A stretch of 64,000 nt of DNA, taken from Zoogloea sp041914405. GTDB taxonomy: Bacteria > Pseudomonadota > Gammaproteobacteria > Burkholderiales > Rhodocyclaceae. This document shows, in pieces, positions 27,288 through 35,824 of the stretch (its first letter is position 1; the number at the start of each line of letters is the position of its first letter). The DNA lies in assembly GCF_041914405.1 (NCBI RefSeq), contig NZ_JAYSDK010000012.1:61710-125709 (forward strand), written 5' to 3'. The translations under genes and the position numbers were made by a program. The notes under the pieces were generated by a model. That model had not been told where the DNA came from and did no database searches. It saw nothing but the letters and a program-made list of their open reading frames with translations.

Positions 27288-28143
27288 CCTGAACCAGTTT
27301 CTCGCCCGCGCCGAGCGGGTGCTCGAACGTCTCGAAGCCATCCTTCCCGCCGCCCCCACGCCCCCCGACTGGAACGCTGCAATCGCCTTCCGCTGGCGGC
27401 GCCGGCGCAATGCCGCCGGGCTGGTAGCGGTGACGCATCCGCACCAGATCCGCCTGGACGACCTGCAGGACATCGACGACAAGAAGGAACGCATCGTCGC
27501 CAACACGCGCCAGTTCCTGGCCGGCAAGCGCGCCAACAACGTGCTGCTCACCGGCGCCCGCGGCACCGGCAAATCCTCGCTGGTAAAGGCGGTACTCAAC
27601 GAATTCGCCGCCGACGGCCTGCGCGTGATCGAGGTGGACAAGGACGATCTGGTGGACTTGCCGGACATCGTCGAGCTACTGGAAGGGCGCCCCGAGCGCT
27701 TCATCCTGTTCACCGACGACCTCTCCTTCGAGGACGGCGAGCCGGCCTACAAGGCGCTGAAGAGCATCCTCGACGGCTCCCTCGCTGCAGTGCCGGACAA
27801 CGTGCTGATCTACGCTACGTCCAACCGCCGCCACCTGATGCCGGAGTACTTTGCAGAGAATGCCGCCACTGTGCATAAGGACGGCGAGGTCCATCCCGCC
27901 GAGGCCGTGGAGGAAAAGATCTCCTTGTCCGAACGTTTCGGCCTGTGGATCTCCTTCTACCCTTTCAGCCAGGACGAATACCTGGCAGTCGTGAAGCACT
28001 GGCTGGGCGAGTTCGGCGTACCCCCCGAGGCCATTCCGGCCGCCCGCGGCGACGCACTTCAATGGGCGCTGCTGCGCGGTTCGCGCAGCGGGCGCGTGGC
28101 CTGGCAATTCGCCCGTGACTACGCGGGGCGCTTCGAAGCATGA
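27280..28143 (+). CDS. ATP-binding protein of the DUF815 (AAA+-like) family
   Basis: The 287-residue cytoplasmic protein has a Walker A motif in LLTGARGTGKSSLVKAVL (about residue 90), a Walker B-like FTDDLSFEDGE (about 149) and a sensor-type YATSNRRHLMPEYF. These are diagnostic of the DUF815 ATPases found across Proteobacteria. Their biological job is not established. It overlaps the 36-residue peptide gene upstream (8 bp) and the Nudix fusion downstream (4 bp), so the three form one operon. I chose ATG 27280. Confidence 0.85.
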   Translation: MTDLNQFLARAERVLERLEAILPAAPTPPDWNAAIAFRWRRRRNAAGLVAVTHPHQIRLDDLQDIDDKKERIVANTRQFLAGKRANNVLLTGARGTGKSSLVKAVLNEFAADGLRVIEVDKDDLVDLPDIVELLEGRPERFILFTDDLSFEDGEPAYKALKSILDGSLAAVPDNVLIYATSNRRHLMPEYFAENAATVHKDGEVHPAEAVEEKISLSERFGLWISFYPFSQDEYLAVVKHWLGEFGVPPEAIPAARGDALQWALLRGSRSGRVAWQFARDYAGRFEA

Positions 28144-29078
28144 AGAAGATCGTCCATGTGGCAGCCGCGGTAATCACCCGGCCCGACGGCAGCTTCCTTG
28201 TCGGTCAGCGCGCCGACGACACCTTCTACGCCGGCTACTGGGAATTCCCAGGTGGCAAGGTCGAGCCGGGCGAAACCCCACGCGATGCACTGATTCGCGA
28301 ACTGCACGAAGAACTCGACATGCAGGTGGACGAAGCCTGGCCGTGGCTGACCCGCGAACACGTCTATGAGCACGCCCATGTCAGCCTGCACTTCTTCGAG
28401 GTCCCGACCTGGCACGGAGAAATTCACGACCGCGTGCATGCCGCGCTCTCATGGCAACAGGCCGACGCGATGACCGTCGAACCGATGCTGCCGGCCAACG
28501 GCCCAATCCTGAAGGCCCTGCGTCTGCCGCGCACGATGGGCATCACGCAGGCCGCGGAAGTCGGCGTAGCCGCCCAGTTGACGCGCATCGACAAGGCCCT
28601 CGCCGGCGGACTGCGCTTGGTCCAGATCCGTGAAGCCGGCCTGGCCGAGAGCGAGCGGGAAGGCTTTGCCCGGGAAGTCGTGGCCCGCTGCAGCGCGGCC
28701 GGGGCCATCGCGCTGGTCAATGGCGACCTGGAACTGGCCCACCGCTGCAACGCCCATGGGGTGCATCTGCCCGGCCATCTGCTGGCCAGCACGGAAACGC
28801 GGCCGGACTTCGAATGGGTCGGTGCGGCCTGCCACAGCCGGGCGGAGCTCGAACACGCCGCCGCGCTGGGCCTCGACTACGCGATGCTGGGTTCCGTGAA
28901 AGCCACTTCCAGCCACCCGGGCCAGGCAGGCCTGGGCTGGGACGTCTTTGCGGAACGGGTGCGCAACCTTCCACTGCCAGTGTTCGCTGTCGGCGGCCTG
29001 GATGTGGCCGACCTCAACACCGCCAAGGCGGCGGGCGCCCACGGCATCGCTGCAATCAGAGCGATCTGGAAGGACTGA
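28140..29078 (+). CDS. Nudix hydrolase fused to a ThiE/TenI-like domain
   Basis: Residues 1-130 are a MutT-type Nudix domain with the Nudix box GKVEPGETPRDALIRELHEE (G-x5-E-x7-REUxEE). This suggests clean-up of oxidized or unwanted nucleoside triphosphates. Residues 150-312 fold as a thiamine-phosphate-synthase-like barrel (LVQIREAGL, GAHGIAAI, FAVGGLD). However, the usual REK reads REA, and the GVHxGQxD diphosphate/metal site reads GVHLPGHLL. ThiE activity is therefore doubtful. The same fusion is known in Betaproteobacteria under Nudix annotations. It starts inside the ATPase stop (ATGA) and ends directly against the convergent yacG. Confidence 0.9.
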   Translation: MKKIVHVAAAVITRPDGSFLVGQRADDTFYAGYWEFPGGKVEPGETPRDALIRELHEELDMQVDEAWPWLTREHVYEHAHVSLHFFEVPTWHGEIHDRVHAALSWQQADAMTVEPMLPANGPILKALRLPRTMGITQAAEVGVAAQLTRIDKALAGGLRLVQIREAGLAESEREGFAREVVARCSAAGAIALVNGDLELAHRCNAHGVHLPGHLLASTETRPDFEWVGAACHSRAELEHAAALGLDYAMLGSVKATSSHPGQAGLGWDVFAERVRNLPLPVFAVGGLDVADLNTAKAAGAHGIAAIRAIWKD

Positions 29079-29285
29079 TCAGCGGCCGAAATGCGAGAGG
29101 GGATCCGCCTCGTCGTCGAGGGGCGTTTCCCCTTCCACCCGGTAGGCGTCGGACGCCCAGGCGCCCAGATCGATCTTCCGGCAGCGCTCGGAGCAGAACG
29201 GACGATGGGGGCTCTGCGGCCCCCACACCACCGGAGCGCCACAGGTCGGGCATTTCACCTCGCGAGGTGCACGCGGCTTTTCCAT
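29079..29285 (-). CDS. yacG: zinc-binding DNA gyrase inhibitor YacG
   Basis: YacG is a 68-residue zinc finger protein that binds GyrB and inhibits gyrase in E. coli. The four cysteine ligands are visible as CPTCGAP and FCSERCR, with the tail GAWASDAYRVEGE and an acidic C-terminus. Its ATG overlaps the zapD stop by 1 bp, matching the zapD-yacG order known elsewhere. It is the last gene of the birA-to-yacG operon. Confidence 0.95.
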   Translation of the reverse strand: MEKPRAPREVKCPTCGAPVVWGPQSPHRPFCSERCRKIDLGAWASDAYRVEGETPLDDEADPLSHFGR

Positions 29286-30040
29286 CAGAGATTGCAGAAC
29301 GTCAGCTGGAACGGCACGTCCACGTCCACCTGCCCCGGGCGGGTGACGGTTTCGGCGTTCATGAAGCGGATGTTGAGGGCGTACTTGTTGGCGCTGGTTT
29401 CCGGTACGCAGTGGGCGCCGCTCTGCAGGCGGATGCGGATCATCTGCACGGTGCGGCCACCCATGGTCTGCTGGAAGGCACCGCGCAGCGCGGTCAGGTC
29501 TTCCGGCTGGCCGCTGGCACGGAGCAGGCGCAGCACGATGGCCTGGCCATCGCGGATCGGCAGCAGCGGATGCAACCAGGCGCTCAGGTCATGTCGGCGC
29601 TGCTCGGGATCCCGGTTCAGCCAGTGATGATAGGACGGCAGGTCGAACTCGCAGGCTCCACCAGGAATGGCGGCGCGGCTGCGGATGTTCATCAGCCATT
29701 CGTTCTCGCGCAGGTACTGCCCGGTCTTTCCTGCCATCGCGAGCAATGACGCCGAGGCCTGCTCGATCTCATACAGGGCACCGGACAGCGCATCTTCTGA
29801 TATCTGGGGATTGTTGCGGAAGGACAGCAGGATCTGGCGCTGGCGCTCCAGCTCCTGCACCAGATCGACTTTCAGATCGGCCCGGCTGGCAACTTCGAGA
29901 ATCTCGAACACGGTCAATAACATCACGTGGTGTTCGAGCGAACCATCCGACGCAAGGAAATGTGCGGCCTTGTCGAAAAGGTCTTCCAGCCTCAGGAGCG
30001 TCCGGATCCTCTCGTTGAGCGGATATTCGTAAGTGATCAC
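29285..30040 (-). CDS. zapD: cell division protein ZapD
   Basis: ZapD cross-links FtsZ filaments and stabilizes the Z ring. The 251-residue sequence begins MITYEYPLNERIRTLLRLED, a hallmark of the family (former DUF1342). It continues with a helical domain (LLTVFEILEVASRADLK) and a C-terminal beta domain (NKYALNIRFMNAE). It lies between coaE (54 bp upstream) and yacG (1-bp overlap), the classical coaE-zapD-yacG order. Confidence 0.95.
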   Translation of the reverse strand: MITYEYPLNERIRTLLRLEDLFDKAAHFLASDGSLEHHVMLLTVFEILEVASRADLKVDLVQELERQRQILLSFRNNPQISEDALSGALYEIEQASASLLAMAGKTGQYLRENEWLMNIRSRAAIPGGACEFDLPSYHHWLNRDPEQRRHDLSAWLHPLLPIRDGQAIVLRLLRASGQPEDLTALRGAFQQTMGGRTVQMIRIRLQSGAHCVPETSANKYALNIRFMNAETVTRPGQVDVDVPFQLTFCNL

Positions 30041-30094
30041 GCGCGCGCCTGAATATCGAGTGGGAAGGTGTCGGTCTGACCGGCGCGAATCATA

Positions 30095-30718
30095 TCACAC
30101 GCCCTCCCGCTGCGCGGCGAGCGCCAGGTAGCGGCGATGCAGGCTAGCGACCTGCTCCCGCAACTGCGGCAGGTCGCCGCTGTTGTCTACCACATCGTCC
30201 GCCGCCGCCAGACGATCGGCCCGCCGGACCTGCACGGCCATGATGGCCCGCACCTGGCAGGCCTCGAGGCCGCTGCGGCTGACAACGCGCTCGACCTGGA
30301 TCTCCTCCGGACAGTCCACGACACACAGACGCTGCACCCGCCCACGGTAGGTGCCCGACTCGATCAGCAGGGGCACCACCAGCAGCACATAGGGCGCTTG
30401 CGCAGCATGGCACTGGCGGTCACTCTCGGCGCGGATCATCGGATGAAGAATCGCCTCAAGTCGCTTGCGGGCGTCCGGATCCTCGAAGGCCAGCGCCCGC
30501 ATCGCGGGCCGGTTCAACGAGCCATCCTCGGCGATCACCCCGGCGCCGAAGGCTTCGCGTATCGCAGTCATCGCAGCCCCATCCGGCGCAGTAAGCGCAT
30601 GGGCGATCCGGTCGGTATCTACGACAGCGACCCCCAGCTCCTCAAAAAGCTCAGCTGCCGCGCTCTTGCCGCTACCGATACCGCCGGTCAAACCGACGAC
30701 GAAAGCTTGTTCGCTCAT
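30095..30718 (-). CDS. coaE: dephospho-CoA kinase CoaE
   Basis: CoaE phosphorylates dephospho-CoA, the last step in coenzyme A synthesis. The 207-residue protein has the P-loop VGLTGGIGSGKSAAAELF at the N-terminus, VVDTDRIAHALT, the LxHPxIR segment LEAILHPMIRAES, and VVDCPEEIQVERVVSR. ATG 30716-30718 overlaps the stop of the SPOR gene (ATGA). Three further codons upstream are open but less likely to be used. Confidence 0.96.
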   Translation of the reverse strand: MSEQAFVVGLTGGIGSGKSAAAELFEELGVAVVDTDRIAHALTAPDGAAMTAIREAFGAGVIAEDGSLNRPAMRALAFEDPDARKRLEAILHPMIRAESDRQCHAAQAPYVLLVVPLLIESGTYRGRVQRLCVVDCPEEIQVERVVSRSGLEACQVRAIMAVQVRRADRLAAADDVVDNSGDLPQLREQVASLHRRYLALAAQREGV

Positions 30719-31422
30719 GGCGTGCACTCGAGACGATTGACGCCACGCAGGCGCTCGGAAAGATCGCTGACCACGGTGGCCAGGCTGTCGCTGGGGCCGC
30801 GCACTTCGAGACGGGACACCCCGCCGCCCCGCGCCAGCACCTGGGCGCTTCGCACCCCTTTTTCCTTCAAGGCATCAAGCTGACGGCTGGCCGCCAGCTC
30901 GCTCTTGTAGAGGCCCAGGGAAATCGCAAACTGGGTCGGCCCGGCTTCCTGCATGATAAAGAGATCGGTAATACCGAGCTTGCGCAGTTCGGCTGCCTTC
31001 TTGTCGGCGGCATCCTTGCTGCCCTGCGACGGAATATGCACCCACCAGGACGAAGGCGCCTCGCCGCGCGCCTCGGTGAGCTTGAAGCCGGACCCCGCCT
31101 TGGCGATTCGTGCCGACAGCTCCCGGGTCTGATCACCACTGAGACCACTGAAGATCACGCATGCCTGCGGCGCAACAGCCTCCTGCGCGGGCGCCTCCTC
31201 GACCTTGCCCTCCACCGCCGGCGCCTGGGCGGGAACTGGGGCACGTCGCACCGGCGCGCGCGGCTCCTCGCCGACCAGACGGATCCCGTCCGGGTTCAGC
31301 TGGTTGCTCAGCCGCTCCGGCTCACCGTGATGGAGCTCTCCGCCCAGCCAGCCCTTCCACAGGGACAGGGCAAGCAGATTGGCAAACAGCAGGATGATGA
31401 CGAACACACGCAATGGGGCCAT
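30715..31422 (-). CDS. SPOR-domain membrane protein
   Basis: This 235-residue protein has an N-terminal membrane anchor (APLRVFVIILLFANLLALSL), an acidic/proline-rich linker, and a central to C-terminal SPOR-like domain (ACVIFSGLSGDQTRELSARI through LYKSELAASRQLDALKEKGV). SPOR domains bind denuded glycan strands at the septum. The ATG at 31420-31422 is chosen because it directly precedes the membrane helix. The long frame upstream runs across coaX and is not coding. It sits between coaX and coaE, overlapping coaE by 4 bp, within an operon that also carries zapD. Confidence 0.85.
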   Translation of the reverse strand: MAPLRVFVIILLFANLLALSLWKGWLGGELHHGEPERLSNQLNPDGIRLVGEEPRAPVRRAPVPAQAPAVEGKVEEAPAQEAVAPQACVIFSGLSGDQTRELSARIAKAGSGFKLTEARGEAPSSWWVHIPSQGSKDAADKKAAELRKLGITDLFIMQEAGPTQFAISLGLYKSELAASRQLDALKEKGVRSAQVLARGGGVSRLEVRGPSDSLATVVSDLSERLRGVNRLECTP

Positions 31423-31492
31423 GGGCTTAAGACTAACGTATCCGCCGCACGCGGAAAAGGCACCCGCCCCGGGCGGAACGCCGCGCCGCGCT

Positions 31493-32215
31493 TCAGGCTT
31501 CGTCCAGCATGCGGGCCAAACCTTCGAGAACCAGGTTGTCCACCACGCGCAGCGGGCACTCAAGATGCGGCGCCAAGGTCGCCGCCGCACCACCGTTGAG
31601 GAGGCAGAGTGCATTCGGCTCGCTGCCGACGAGGCGGAACATGCGCTCAATGGCCCCAAGCTGGGCCTGCAGGCAACCGCTAACGATAGCATCCGCCGTG
31701 CGCCGCGGCGCCGCGACGAAACGCCCGTCCGAATATGGAAGCTGAGCCGTGTCACGGGCCAGGGACAGGCGCATCAGATCCAGTCCCGGCAGGATCACGC
31801 CGCCCTGAAAAACGCCGACGGCATCGAGCACATCCGCCGTGGTTGCCGTTCCCGAAGTCACCACCAACGCAGCACCGCCATGGAGCGCACGGGCGCCGAC
31901 CAGGGCGGCCCAGCGATCCGCGCCGAGACGCGCCGGCTCGGTATAGCGGTTAAGCACACCAAACCCCTCCGCCTGAGGCTGGATCCACACCGGCATCAGC
32001 TGGCGTGAAGCGAGCATCGCGCCGAGTCGGCCACCGACCGTGGTTCCTGCCACGTTGGCGCCGAGCATGCGATGGACTTGCCCGAGTCCGGCCAGCACAT
32101 CCGCAAAACCGTCCAGAGCACTCAGCAGGACCGCGCCTTGCCCCCGCCAGCCGGCGCCATCGTGGAGCCCCCACTTGAGGCGGGTATTGCCCACGTCGAG
32201 CAACAGATCCATCAA
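31493..32215 (-). CDS. coaX: type III pantothenate kinase CoaX
   Basis: CoaX phosphorylates pantothenate, the first step of CoA synthesis, and is not inhibited by CoA. The 240-residue protein has the ASKHA phosphate-1 motif LLLDVGNTRLKWGL, the LGADRWAALVGA segment and the phosphate-2 region VVTSGTATTADVLD (where DxGTAxTxD is usual). GGVILPGLDLMRLSL and LLNGGAAATLAP complete the family order. It overlaps birA by 4 bp. birA-coaX fusions or neighbours are common in Betaproteobacteria. Confidence 0.95.
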   Translation of the reverse strand: MMDLLLDVGNTRLKWGLHDGAGWRGQGAVLLSALDGFADVLAGLGQVHRMLGANVAGTTVGGRLGAMLASRQLMPVWIQPQAEGFGVLNRYTEPARLGADRWAALVGARALHGGAALVVTSGTATTADVLDAVGVFQGGVILPGLDLMRLSLARDTAQLPYSDGRFVAAPRRTADAIVSGCLQAQLGAIERMFRLVGSEPNALCLLNGGAAATLAPHLECPLRVVDNLVLEGLARMLDEA

Positions 32216-33015
32216 GCGACCCTCAGGGAAACATCGCCTGACAACACACGGCGCAAGCCATCGGCGGTTTGCAACAGCAGGGCTCCGTCCTCGTCCGCCC
32301 CCAGGCAGATCCCGGCCAGCTCCTCGGCCTCCCCAAGTATGCGCACCGGCAGATCGGCGAATGCATTGCGCTGCTGCCAGGCACCGCGTAGCGCGCCAAA
32401 GCCGGCGGCAGCATAGATGTCGAGAAGGCGGTGCAACTGGAGCAACACCAGCCCGAGCAACTGGCTCGCCCCCGGTGGCTGCGTGAGACAGGCAGCGAGA
32501 TCGGTTACCCCTGTCGGGTAGTCAACGCAGGCATCCGGCGGCAGGCGCCGGTTGATCCCGATCCCGATCACGGCGGCCGGCGTTCTGCCGCGCCCCGGCA
32601 GAAGTTCGACCAGGATGCCCGCCAGCTTGTGGCCGTGGATCAGCACGTCATTGGGCCACTTGAGCTGGACGCCCTCCACCCCCAGTTCCTCCAGCGCTCG
32701 CGCAACGGCCAGCCCGGCCACCAGGGACAGCCCCGCCGGCACCGGTGCCCCCGGCTCGAAACGCCATAGGGCCGAGAAGGTCAGGCTCGCACCCGGCCAC
32801 GATTGCCAGACGCGGCCACGGCGACCTCGCCCCGCGGTTTGCACATCGGCCGCCAGCACGTGCACGCGCCCGTCATCCGGCGGTGGGTCGGCCAGCAGAC
32901 GGCTGTTGGTGGAGTCGCACTCCGGCAGGATCTGCACGGAAAATCCGGCGGCCTCACCGCCGAGGGCGGCCGCCACCTCGGCCCCGTCGAGGGCCTCGCA
33001 AGCAGAATGGTCCAC
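32212..33015 (-). CDS. birA: biotin--[acetyl-CoA-carboxylase] ligase BirA
   Basis: BirA attaches biotin to the AccB carrier. The 267-residue sequence has the biotinyl-5'-AMP loop TAGRGRRGRVWQS, the DSTNSRLL motif, LKWPNDVLIHGHKLAGIL, and a C-terminal domain. The N-terminal DNA-binding winged helix of the E. coli type is missing, as only about 25 residues precede the catalytic domain. It is therefore a monofunctional ligase, not a repressor. It leads the operon birA-coaX-SPOR-coaE-zapD-yacG. Confidence 0.95.
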   Translation of the reverse strand: MDHSACEALDGAEVAAALGGEAAGFSVQILPECDSTNSRLLADPPPDDGRVHVLAADVQTAGRGRRGRVWQSWPGASLTFSALWRFEPGAPVPAGLSLVAGLAVARALEELGVEGVQLKWPNDVLIHGHKLAGILVELLPGRGRTPAAVIGIGINRRLPPDACVDYPTGVTDLAACLTQPPGASQLLGLVLLQLHRLLDIYAAAGFGALRGAWQQRNAFADLPVRILGEAEELAGICLGADEDGALLLQTADGLRRVLSGDVSLRVA

Positions 33016-33123
33016 GAATCAAATCCGACTGTTGAAAACGAGCCGGACATTATGGGCCAAGGCGAGAGCGCTGAGAAACGGGCCGGGGCCGGGTACATGA
33101 CACCGACGCAGCCCTGGCGCTCG

Positions 33124-33152
33124 GAAAACTGCGGGCGAGCCGCCACCCGCAG
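33124..33152 (-). terminator. probable terminator after ntrC
   Basis: On the minus strand CTGCGGG and CCCGCAG form a 7-bp stem with a 10-base loop followed by TTTTCC. It lies 27 bp past the ntrC stop and before birA. Confidence 0.65.
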
Positions 33153-33178
33153 ATTAAGGACAGAATGCAGACGCCCAA

Positions 33179-34585
33179 TCAGGCGTGGTCCGACTCTTCC
33201 AGCCCCAGCTCCTGGATCTTGCGGGTGATTGTGTTGCGGCCAATGCCCAGCAGCTGAGCCGCCTCGATCCGGCGCCCGCCGGTTGCAGCGAGAGCCCGGC
33301 GGATCAGGATGCGCTCGAAGTCCCGACTCAGACGATCGAAGACCTCACCCGGATTCTGGGCCAGCGCCCGGTCCGCCTCCGCCATCAGGGCGTCGCCCCA
33401 GTTGGCCGGCAGCTCGCGGGTCGGTTGATCCTTCAATTCCGGCGGCAGATCGGCAACCTCGACGGTCTGGCCCGGCGCCATCACGGTCAACCAGTGGCAC
33501 AGGTTCTCCAGCTGGCGCACGTTGCCGGGAAAGTCCAGACTCTGAAGATACTTCAGCGTCGCATCGGACAGGCGCTTGGCTTCGACGCCCAGCTCTTGCG
33601 CGGACAGCGCGATGAAGTGCTTCGCCAGCGGCGGGATGTCCTCGCGCCGCTCTCGCAGCGGCGGCAGGCGCAGCCGGATCACGTTCAGGCGGTGGAACAA
33701 GTCCTCGCGGAACAGGCCTTGGCGGACACGGTCCTCCATGTTCTGGTGGGTGGCAGCGATGACCCGCACATTCGCCTTGATCGGCTGGTGGCCTCCAACC
33801 CGGTAGAAATTGCCGTCGGACAGCACACGCAGCAGCCGCGTCTGCAATTCAGCCGGCATGTCACCGATTTCGTCGAGGAACAGCGTGCCGCCCTCCGCCT
33901 GCTCGAAACGCCCGCGGCGCATGGTCTGGGCGCCGGTGAAGGCCCCGCGCTCGTGGCCAAACAACTCGGACTCGAGTAGATCCCGCGGAATCGCCGCCGT
34001 GTTGATCGCGATGAAAGGCGCGTCCCGGCGCGGACTATGGCGGTGCAATGCCCGCGCCACCAGTTCCTTGCCAGTTCCCGACTCACCATTGATAAGCACG
34101 GTAGCATGGGACTGGGACAGCCGCCCGATGGCCCGGAACACCTCTTGCATCGCCGGCGCCTGGCCGAGGATTTCCGGAACCGCGCTAAGCACCTCTTCGG
34201 TGCCGGCCTGGTGCGCACTTTCATCGATGGCACGACGCACCAACTCGACCGCCTGGTCCACATCGAAGGGTTTGGGCAGGTACTCGAAGGCCCCGCCTTG
34301 GAAGGCCGCCACGGCGCTGTCCAGGTCGGAATAGGCGGTCATGATGATGACCGGCATATGGGGGAAGCGGGCCTTGACCTTGCTCAGCAAGGCGAGGCCC
34401 GACTCGCCGGGCATGCGGATGTCCGACAACAAAACCCGCGGCGGCTGGGACGTTCCCTCAAGCGCCGACATCACCTCGCTGGCGGTCCCAAAACTCTTGT
34501 ACGGAATCTCCTCCCGAGCCAGGGCTTTCTCAAGCACCCAGCGGATCGAGCGGTCATCATCAACTATCCATACGGCTGCATTCAT
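33179..34585 (-). CDS. ntrC: nitrogen regulator NtrC (sigma54 activator)
   Basis: NtrC is the response regulator that activates sigma54 promoters when nitrogen is limiting. The 468-residue sequence has a receiver domain (acidic pocket VDDD, phospho-acceptor Asp55 in LLSDIRMPG) and an AAA+ domain. The AAA+ domain carries Walker A GESGTGKE, the sigma54-contacting GAFTGA loop and GGTLFLDEIGDMP. A Fis-type HTH forms the C-terminus (RRIEAAQLLGIGRNTITRKI). ATG 34583-34585 is used; GTG 34600 is an alternative. Neither has a strong Shine-Dalgarno. A palindromic NtrC-type site lies 54 bp upstream, suggesting autoregulation. Confidence 0.97.
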   Translation of the reverse strand: MNAAVWIVDDDRSIRWVLEKALAREEIPYKSFGTASEVMSALEGTSQPPRVLLSDIRMPGESGLALLSKVKARFPHMPVIIMTAYSDLDSAVAAFQGGAFEYLPKPFDVDQAVELVRRAIDESAHQAGTEEVLSAVPEILGQAPAMQEVFRAIGRLSQSHATVLINGESGTGKELVARALHRHSPRRDAPFIAINTAAIPRDLLESELFGHERGAFTGAQTMRRGRFEQAEGGTLFLDEIGDMPAELQTRLLRVLSDGNFYRVGGHQPIKANVRVIAATHQNMEDRVRQGLFREDLFHRLNVIRLRLPPLRERREDIPPLAKHFIALSAQELGVEAKRLSDATLKYLQSLDFPGNVRQLENLCHWLTVMAPGQTVEVADLPPELKDQPTRELPANWGDALMAEADRALAQNPGEVFDRLSRDFERILIRRALAATGGRRIEAAQLLGIGRNTITRKIQELGLEESDHA

Positions 34586-34638
34586 ATCATTCACACGCAC
34601 AAGAGTGAAACATGGCAGAGCTCTGCCTGACTATCCAC

Positions 34639-34653
34639 GCACCATTTAGGTGC
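34639..34653. promoter_or_regulatory. NtrC-type site between ntrB and ntrC, with adjacent -10-like box
   Basis: GCACCATTTAGGTGC has the NtrC half-site arrangement GCACC-N5-GGTGC. On the minus strand TATAGT (34658-34663) lies 4 bp upstream of it, and the start site predicted from that box falls inside the palindrome. Bound NtrC would then repress an internal ntrC promoter. No clear -35 element is seen. Confidence 0.7.
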
Positions 34654-34669
34654 ATTCACTATAACGCTC

Positions 34670-35743
34670 TCAAGCATCCGCATCCCGAGTGATAGGCAGG
34701 AAAACGGTAAAACAGGTCCGCCCCGGACGGGAGTCCACGTCGATTGCGCCCTGATGCTGATCGATGAAACTCTGTGCCAGCGACAAGCCCAGACCACTGC
34801 CGTTCTCACGCCCGGAAACCAGCGGATAGAAGATCTTGTCGCGGATCTCTTCCGGCACGCCGGGGCCGTTGTCTATGACTTGCAACTGCAATGCCAGCTT
34901 GAAGCGCCGCTTGGCCATCGTGATCTGCCGTGCCGCACGGGTACGCAGCACGATTTCACCCTCACCCTGCATGGCCTGGGCGGCATTACGGGCAATATTG
35001 AGAATGGCCTGGATCAGCTGCTCCCGGTCACCGGTGATCCCGGGAAGGCTGGTGTCATAGTCGCGACGCACCTCAACCGACGGGAACTCGGCGAGGATCA
35101 GACGCCGCACCCGCTCCAGCACGTCATGGGGATTCAGCTGCGAAGGCTGCATCATCCGGTGGGAGGTAAGCAGCCGATTCATCAGGTCCTGCAGGCGATC
35201 CGCTTCCGCAATGATGACCTGGGTATATTCCCGCAACTGGGGATCGTCCAGCTCCCGCTCCAGCAATTGGGCCGAACCTCGAATGCCGCCAAGGGGGTTT
35301 TTGATCTCGTGCGCAAGATTGCGGATCAACTCCCGGTTCGCCTGCTGCTGGTGCGCTAGCTGCTCTTCCCGTGCCACTTTCAGGTGCGCATCCATCGGGC
35401 GAAACTCCAGAAGGAGGCGCGCACCGGCAGCCTCGACGGGCGTAACCGTGCAATCCAGGTGCAAGGCCACCATTCCGGGGCGACTCACGGTCAGGTTGTG
35501 TCCCGTGTAGCTCCAGTTGTCGCGCAGGACGTTGTTCAAGGCGTTGTCGAGTCCTGCAGGCTCACCGAGCAGGCGTCGCAGGGAGAAACCAACGATCTTC
35601 CGGCTACTGACGGCAAACAGGTTTTCCGCCCCAGGATTAAGGTAGCGCACCACGAATTCGTCATCGATCAGGACGACTGCCGAAGACAGCAGTTCCAGAC
35701 CGGCGAAGGCGGGTGGCGTGATGTCGAGCTGATCGTTTTGCAT
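34670..35743 (-). CDS. ntrB: nitrogen sensor kinase NtrB
   Basis: NtrB phosphorylates or dephosphorylates NtrC under control of the PII protein. The 357-residue product has an N-terminal PAS domain (LLSSAVVLIDDEFVVRYLNPG), then a HisKA domain with the active histidine in NLAHEIKNPLGGIRGSAQLL. An HATPase domain follows with N box LNIARNAAQAM, VIDNGPGVPEE and GSGLGLSLAQ. There is no membrane segment, as expected. I use ATG 35741-35743. Only 84 bp separate it from the ntrC start, and that gap contains the NtrC-like palindrome. Confidence 0.96.
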   Translation of the reverse strand: MQNDQLDITPPAFAGLELLSSAVVLIDDEFVVRYLNPGAENLFAVSSRKIVGFSLRRLLGEPAGLDNALNNVLRDNWSYTGHNLTVSRPGMVALHLDCTVTPVEAAGARLLLEFRPMDAHLKVAREEQLAHQQQANRELIRNLAHEIKNPLGGIRGSAQLLERELDDPQLREYTQVIIAEADRLQDLMNRLLTSHRMMQPSQLNPHDVLERVRRLILAEFPSVEVRRDYDTSLPGITGDREQLIQAILNIARNAAQAMQGEGEIVLRTRAARQITMAKRRFKLALQLQVIDNGPGVPEEIRDKIFYPLVSGRENGSGLGLSLAQSFIDQHQGAIDVDSRPGRTCFTVFLPITRDADA

Positions 35744-35824
35744 ACGCAGGCCCAATGCAAGAAGCAGACCAGGTTCAGCGGGGCCGGCATGCCGCCCAAG
35801 GCCCGCCATCACCTCATCGAGCGC

